Source: Desulfocapsaceae bacterium
GTDB lineage: Bacteria; Desulfobacterota; Desulfobulbia; Desulfobulbales; Desulfocapsaceae
Length of the DNA: 8,533 nt
NCBI GenBank assembly: GCA_029934775.1
Contig: JAOZLO010000099.1
Location: forward strand, 1-8,533
Direction: 5' to 3'
Under the pieces are notes generated by a model, which made no database searches, had not been told where the DNA came from, and saw nothing but the letters and a program-made list of their open reading frames with translations. Positions 5,766 through 8,533 of this stretch are shown here, one piece after another (position 1 is the stretch's first letter; each line of letters opens with the position of its first letter). The position numbers and the translations under genes were made by a program.

Positions 5766-5875
5766 TGTAACTGCTCACAGGGCACCGGATCTTTTCGCGG
5801 TCACGCCTGCTTACGTATGACTTAGGCAGCACAGGCCCGCCTGCAAAAATCTACGGCACCCTGTAAACAGTTACA
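5766..5875. repeat. 110-nt imperfect palindrome directly after atpE
   Basis: The sequence folds back on itself in a single register (paired positions sum to 11641). The outer arms, TGTAACTG (5766-5773) and CAGTTACA (5868-5875), are exact. Over the outermost 22 positions 18 are Watson-Crick, and the other four are C-A or A-C on the plus strand, so they become G-U pairs in a minus-strand RNA. Over all 44 arm positions (5766-5809 against 5832-5875) I count 32 Watson-Crick pairs, six that are G-U only on the minus strand, one that is G-U only on the plus strand, and five mismatches. The loop region holds the palindrome TACGTA (5812-5817). CAGGC (5832-5836) and GCCTG (5839-5843) form an alternative small hairpin. 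No open reading frame fits it. It may be a dispersed palindromic repeat (MITE or REP-like) or a structured RNA. Confidence 0.85.
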
Positions 5876-5962
5876 AATACGGAGGTTAGCGAAGTTCTGA
5901 GATGCTTCCCTCCATGAGTAGTTGCGGGATAATAAAATGAGTAATTGTGCTGTATTTGTTCC

Positions 5963-5994
5963 AGGGGCTGCAGAGGAATCTGCAGCCCCTTTTT
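5963..5994 (+). terminator. Strong intrinsic terminator after the F0 genes
   Basis: AGGGGCTGCAGA (5963-5974) and TCTGCAGCCCCT (5979-5990) are a perfect 12-bp inverted repeat with a GGAA loop. A run of five T's (5990-5994) follows on the plus strand. This is a textbook rho-independent terminator and should end atpZ-I-B-E transcription about 200 nt after atpE. Its opposite side lacks a comparable T-run, so it is directional. An attenuator for the downstream gene is conceivable, but no competing antiterminator stem was seen. Confidence 0.92.
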
Positions 5995-6039
5995 CTGTTG
6001 TTGTAAAGTTATCGTCCTCAAAGTCAGCAGTTACCTTCT

Positions 6040-6774
6040 ATGACCAGAACAGAAGATTCAAATATCCTGATACATCCGCGCCAGGGAAAGAAAGAAGAAT
6101 CCATTCCTGAAACCGGTATCCTGCTGGTTAATCCATTTGAGGCCCGGAGTGCCCACTCTGTGTATAAAGAGGGGAAAACCGAGTCTCGTTTTCTCTTTAA
6201 TTCAAATCTGTCAGTAGCAGAGGATGGTTCCGGCTTTGTTGCGGGGCCGTCAATTGGTGCACCTATGGCAGTGATGACCATGGAGAAACTTATTGCACTA
6301 GGTGCGTTTCGTATAATCCTGTTCGGTTGGTGTGGTGCGATTGCCGAGACTTTGAGAGTCGGAGATATTGTGTTACCGGATTTGGCGCTATCAGGAGAAG
6401 GAACATCTCGTTATTACAGTAAAGAGCAAAAAATTACACCTTCGGAACCCCTCAATCAAAAGCTGGAATATCTCTTTGAAAAACAGGGTGTTGGATACAA
6501 AAGCGGTTGTGTCTGGTCCACAGATGCCATTTATAGAGAAGACAGAAGACTGCTTGAAGAGCTGAGATCTGAAAAAAATGTCTCTGCTGTTGACATGGAA
6601 TTTTCAGCGCTTTGCTCAGTAGCTCTATTCCGTGGGATTCAATTTTCGGCAGTGCTTATGGTCTCTGATGAGCTGTGGGGAGAATCCTGGAATCCTGGAT
6701 TCTCTTCCATAAACTTCAAAACTCACTGTAAAGATGTCATGACTATGCTTCTTGACCATGTGAAAACACTATAA
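6040..6774 (+). CDS. Nucleoside phosphorylase-family protein, substrate unknown
   Basis: The 244-aa protein belongs to the PNP/UDP phosphorylase superfamily, cytoplasmic enzymes that cleave the glycosidic bond of nucleosides. Matching motifs are Gly-Pro-Ser-Ile-Gly-Ala-Pro at 69-75, Gly-Trp-Cys-Gly-Ala-Ile at 96-101, Val-Gly-Asp-Ile at 107-110, Val-Asp-Met-Glu at 184-187 (the Met-Glu pair that contacts ribose) and Ser-Asp at 209-210 (catalytic Asp). Two phosphate-site residues are altered: the arginine before the Gly-x-Cys-Gly loop (E. coli DeoD Arg87) is Leu94, and the arginine of the Gly-Asp-Pro-x-Arg motif aligns with Glu34, although Arg36 is near. A hydrolase or an unusual phosphorylase is therefore possible. 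ATG 6040 is the first start after the in-frame stop at 6004. It has no Shine-Dalgarno and no clear promoter, though it lies just past a terminator. It is paired with rimO 7 nt downstream. Confidence 0.85.
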   Translation: MTRTEDSNILIHPRQGKKEESIPETGILLVNPFEARSAHSVYKEGKTESRFLFNSNLSVAEDGSGFVAGPSIGAPMAVMTMEKLIALGAFRIILFGWCGAIAETLRVGDIVLPDLALSGEGTSRYYSKEQKITPSEPLNQKLEYLFEKQGVGYKSGCVWSTDAIYREDRRLLEELRSEKNVSAVDMEFSALCSVALFRGIQFSAVLMVSDELWGESWNPGFSSINFKTHCKDVMTMLLDHVKTL

Positions 6775-6781
6775 ATTGGAC

Positions 6782-8113
6782 ATGTTACGATTTAATCTGA
6801 TAAGTCTTGGCTGTGCGAAAAATCTGGTAGATTCTGAAGTAATGCTCGGGTCGCTGGCTGAAAATGGCTGGCAGCTTGTTGACACGCCAGAGGATGCAGA
6901 CCTTATGTTGCTCAACACATGTGGCTTTTTACAGTCGGCTGTAGAAGAGGCTATTGAAGAGATTCTTGAACTTGCTAAAATTAAACAGCAGATTTCCGGC
7001 AAAAAACTTGTTGTGATCGGCTGTCTTGTACAGCGATATAAGGAGATGCTCGTTGAGAATCTTCCTGAAGTAGATCTCTTTATCGGAACAGAAGGTGCGG
7101 GTAGTATTGCCCGGTTGGTGGCTCCTTTATATAATGAAGAAAAAACGAGCGATCGAGTCGTGTTACCACCAAAATTTCTCATGGACAGCTCTCTTTCCAG
7201 GATAATTACAACCCCGGGAAAGAGAGCATGGTTGAAGATTACCGAGGGATGTAACAACCGGTGTGCCTACTGTATGATTCCTTCGATTCGAGGCAACCTT
7301 CGAAGCCGTACAATAGAAGATCTTGCCTGTGAATCTGTAAACCTTGAACGGCAGGGGGTTAAAGAACTTTCTCTTATAGCTCAGGACAGTACTGCATATG
7401 GAGATGATCTTGGAGGAGAAGTAGATCTGGAGTTGCTTCTCAAGAAGTTACTTACCGCAACGTCCATACCGTGGATCCGCCTTCTTTATCTCTATCCTTC
7501 CGGTATCTCGGATGAACTGCTCCAGCTGATGGCAGAAAATCCAAGGATTGTTCCTTATCTGGATATTCCTTTTCAACATGTGAGTGACAGGGTTCTGGCG
7601 GCAATGAATCGGCGATATACTTCGGAAATCCTGTACAGACTTTTGGAAAAAGTTCGTTATTATCTTCCCGATATTGCTCTACGGACCACCTTTCTTGTCG
7701 GGTTTCCCGGAGAAACAGAGAAGGAATTTATGGAGATCGAGTCATTTCTCAAAAGAACTCTCATTGATCATGTTGGAGTCTTCAGGTATGCCAACGAAGA
7801 AGGTTGCCCATCAGAACGATTTGCCGGTCAGTTGCCAGAGGATGAAAAAAGGAGGAGGTCTGATCATCTGCTTCTACTCCAGGCAGATCTTTCTAAAAAA
7901 ATTCAGAAGAAGTATTTAGGGAAAGTGGAAGACGTTCTGGTGGAAGGAGTAAGTAGAGAGACAGATTTACTTCTGGAGGGGAGAACCAGGTACCAGGCGC
8001 CGGAAGTTGATGGCTGCGTCTATATAAATGACGGCGTTGCCAACCCCGGCGATATAGTCAAAGTGAAAATCAGTGAAACACAAATCTATGACCTTGTTGG
8101 CGGGATCGTATGA
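6782..8113 (+). CDS. rimO: Ribosomal protein S12 methylthiotransferase RimO
   Basis: RimO is a radical-SAM enzyme that adds a methylthio group to the conserved aspartate of ribosomal protein S12 (Asp88/89). The 443-aa product has the three expected parts. The N-terminal domain carries Cys11, Cys47 and Cys81, ligands of the auxiliary 4Fe-4S cluster. The radical-SAM core has Cys157-x3-Cys161-x2-Cys164. A C-terminal TRAM domain covers about residues 375-443. RimO rather than MiaB is favoured by the opening Ser-Leu-Gly-Cys-Ala-Lys-Asn-Leu-Val-Asp-Ser and by Gln-His-Val-Ser-Asp-Arg-Val-Leu in the core. I chose ATG 6782; a TTG at 6776 would add two residues. Neither has a good ribosome site, so translation is probably coupled to the upstream gene, which stops 7 nt before. 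The stop codon TGA overlaps an ATG (ATGA) that opens a 28-codon frame. Confidence 0.96.
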   Translation: MLRFNLISLGCAKNLVDSEVMLGSLAENGWQLVDTPEDADLMLLNTCGFLQSAVEEAIEEILELAKIKQQISGKKLVVIGCLVQRYKEMLVENLPEVDLFIGTEGAGSIARLVAPLYNEEKTSDRVVLPPKFLMDSSLSRIITTPGKRAWLKITEGCNNRCAYCMIPSIRGNLRSRTIEDLACESVNLERQGVKELSLIAQDSTAYGDDLGGEVDLELLLKKLLTATSIPWIRLLYLYPSGISDELLQLMAENPRIVPYLDIPFQHVSDRVLAAMNRRYTSEILYRLLEKVRYYLPDIALRTTFLVGFPGETEKEFMEIESFLKRTLIDHVGVFRYANEEGCPSERFAGQLPEDEKRRRSDHLLLLQADLSKKIQKKYLGKVEDVLVEGVSRETDLLLEGRTRYQAPEVDGCVYINDGVANPGDIVKVKISETQIYDLVGGIV

Positions 8114-8196
8114 AAATAACCGTCCTTTTTCAAACTCCTGCTGGAACAGAGGAATATATCTACAAAACCAGATGCGCTGCCCGGAAGGTTGTCTAA
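8110..8196 (+). CDS. Possible 28-aa small ORF overlapping the rimO stop
   Basis: An ATG at 8110 overlaps the rimO TGA in the ATGA arrangement typical of coupled genes. The frame runs 28 codons to TAA at 8194-8196, and GGCGGG lies 5 nt upstream. The peptide begins Met-Lys-Ile-Thr-Val-Leu-Phe-Gln and is mildly basic. I recognise no family. It could be a real small protein, the remnant of a lost gene, or chance; the gene-sized space before the convergent gene is only 134 nt. Confidence 0.2.
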   Translation: MKITVLFQTPAGTEEYIYKTRCAARKVV

Positions 8197-8223
8197 TAAT
8201 TCCCCTTCCAGGACAGCCTCCTG
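8182..8223. other. Hairpin between rimO and the convergent ihfB-like gene
   Basis: Positions 8182-8193 and 8212-8223 form a 12-bp stem on the plus strand with nine Watson-Crick pairs, two G-U pairs and one A-C mismatch. A competing stem, GGAAGG (8183-8188) with CCTTCC (8204-8209), shares its left arm. It is followed by AAAAAA instead of T's on the plus strand, so it is not a standard terminator, although its site between convergent genes suggests an end-of-transcript role. Confidence 0.3.
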
Positions 8224-8237
8224 AAAAAACATGGGTG

Positions 8238-8254
8238 AAAACAGATTTTATCTG
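8238..8254 (-). terminator. Weak terminator-like hairpin of the ihfB-like gene
   Basis: On the minus strand CAGAT (8254-8250) and ATCTG (8246-8242) form a 5-bp stem around AAA, followed by TTTT (8241-8238). The TAA stop codon lies across the loop. The stem is short, so termination would be inefficient. Confidence 0.3.
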
Positions 8255-8529
8255 CTGCTGTTGACCTTTTCCCGCAAATCTTTTCCTACTTTGAAGAAAG
8301 GAAGTTTTTTTGGCTTAACTAGAATTTTTTTCCCGGTTTTTGGATTTCTACCTTCGTATGAATCGTATTTCTTGATTATGAAGCTGCCAAAACCGCGGAT
8401 CTCAATACTTTCTCCCCTGGCAAGCGCCTCTGTCATCGTCTCTATTATTGTGGTGGTGATTGCGGCTGCTTCACGATGAGGTATGTCTATTTCTTGTGCC
8501 AATGCCTCAATGAGCTCTGATTTATTCAT
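8248..8529 (-). CDS. ihfB: IHF beta / HU-family DNA-binding protein
   Basis: This is a 93-aa nucleoid-associated protein that binds and bends DNA as a dimer. The family signature is clear: Gly-Phe-Gly-Ser-Phe at 46-50 and Gly-Arg-Asn-Pro-Lys-Thr-Gly at 60-66, where Pro63 is the residue that wedges between base pairs at the tip of the beta arm. Several points favour IHF beta over HU: the N terminus Asn-Lys-Ser-Glu-Leu-Ile-Glu, the block Ile-Glu-Ile-Arg before the signature, the C-terminal Phe-Phe-Lys-Val-Gly-Lys-Asp-Leu-Arg, and the length (E. coli IHF beta is 94 aa). Many bacteria of this group carry several HU/IHF paralogues, so the exact partner is unknown. The ATG is at 8527-8529; only 4 nt upstream are in the window, so its promoter and ribosome site cannot be seen. 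It converges on rimO. Confidence 0.9.
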   Translation of the reverse strand: MNKSELIEALAQEIDIPHREAAAITTTIIETMTEALARGESIEIRGFGSFIIKKYDSYEGRNPKTGKKILVKPKKLPFFKVGKDLREKVNSSR

Positions 8530-8533
8530 ACTT

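Noticed and set aside
5922..6110. 62-codon open frame after atpE
   Set aside because: It runs through the intrinsic terminator hairpin and into the next gene in another frame, with no ribosome site and no family resemblance.
8073..8264. 63-codon plus-strand frame at the end of rimO
   Set aside because: It overlaps rimO out of frame, has no ribosome site and shows no family features.

Overview
The window reads as ordinary chromosomal DNA of moderate GC from a Gram-negative bacterium, most likely a member of the Desulfobacterota (former Deltaproteobacteria, Desulfobulbales-like). The grounds are a BamD outer-membrane assembly lipoprotein, a free-standing F0 gene group (atpZ-atpI-atpB-atpE) without the F1 genes behind it, the five-carbon (HemL) route to heme, and an IHF-beta-like protein. 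The taxonomic call is inference; no marker RNA gene is present.

Layout: (1) Positions 1-197 hold no recognisable gene but carry three tandem 17-bp repeats that may be the end of a mobile element continuing off the left edge. (2) A leftward three-gene unit, trxA > trxB > bamD, occupies 198-2275 and has a consensus extended -10 promoter at about 2305-2313. (3) A 350-bp divergent intergenic region (2276-2625) contains an interrupted 11-bp inverted repeat. (4) hemL (2626-3912) runs rightward. (5) The F0 group atpZ, atpI, atpB, atpE runs rightward from 3996 to 5765. (6) The 274 bp after atpE hold a 110-nt imperfect palindrome that starts at the base after the atpE stop codon, then a strong intrinsic terminator at 5963-5994. 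(7) A nucleoside phosphorylase-family gene and rimO form a tight pair (6040-8113). (8) A convergent IHF-beta/HU-family gene (8248-8529, leftward) ends the window.

Functionally the genes are housekeeping: thiol redox control (TrxA and its reductase TrxB), outer-membrane protein insertion (BamD), 5-aminolevulinate synthesis (HemL), the proton channel and assembly factors of ATP synthase, nucleoside salvage or cleavage, ribosomal protein S12 methylthiolation (RimO) and DNA bending (IHF/HU). No defence system, CRISPR array, prophage or biosynthetic cluster is visible. The most unusual item is the palindrome at 5766-5875. Its two arms pair in one register with no gaps, and half of its non-Watson-Crick positions become G-U wobbles if the minus strand is the RNA. 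It may be a dispersed repeat family or a structured RNA, but one copy cannot tell.
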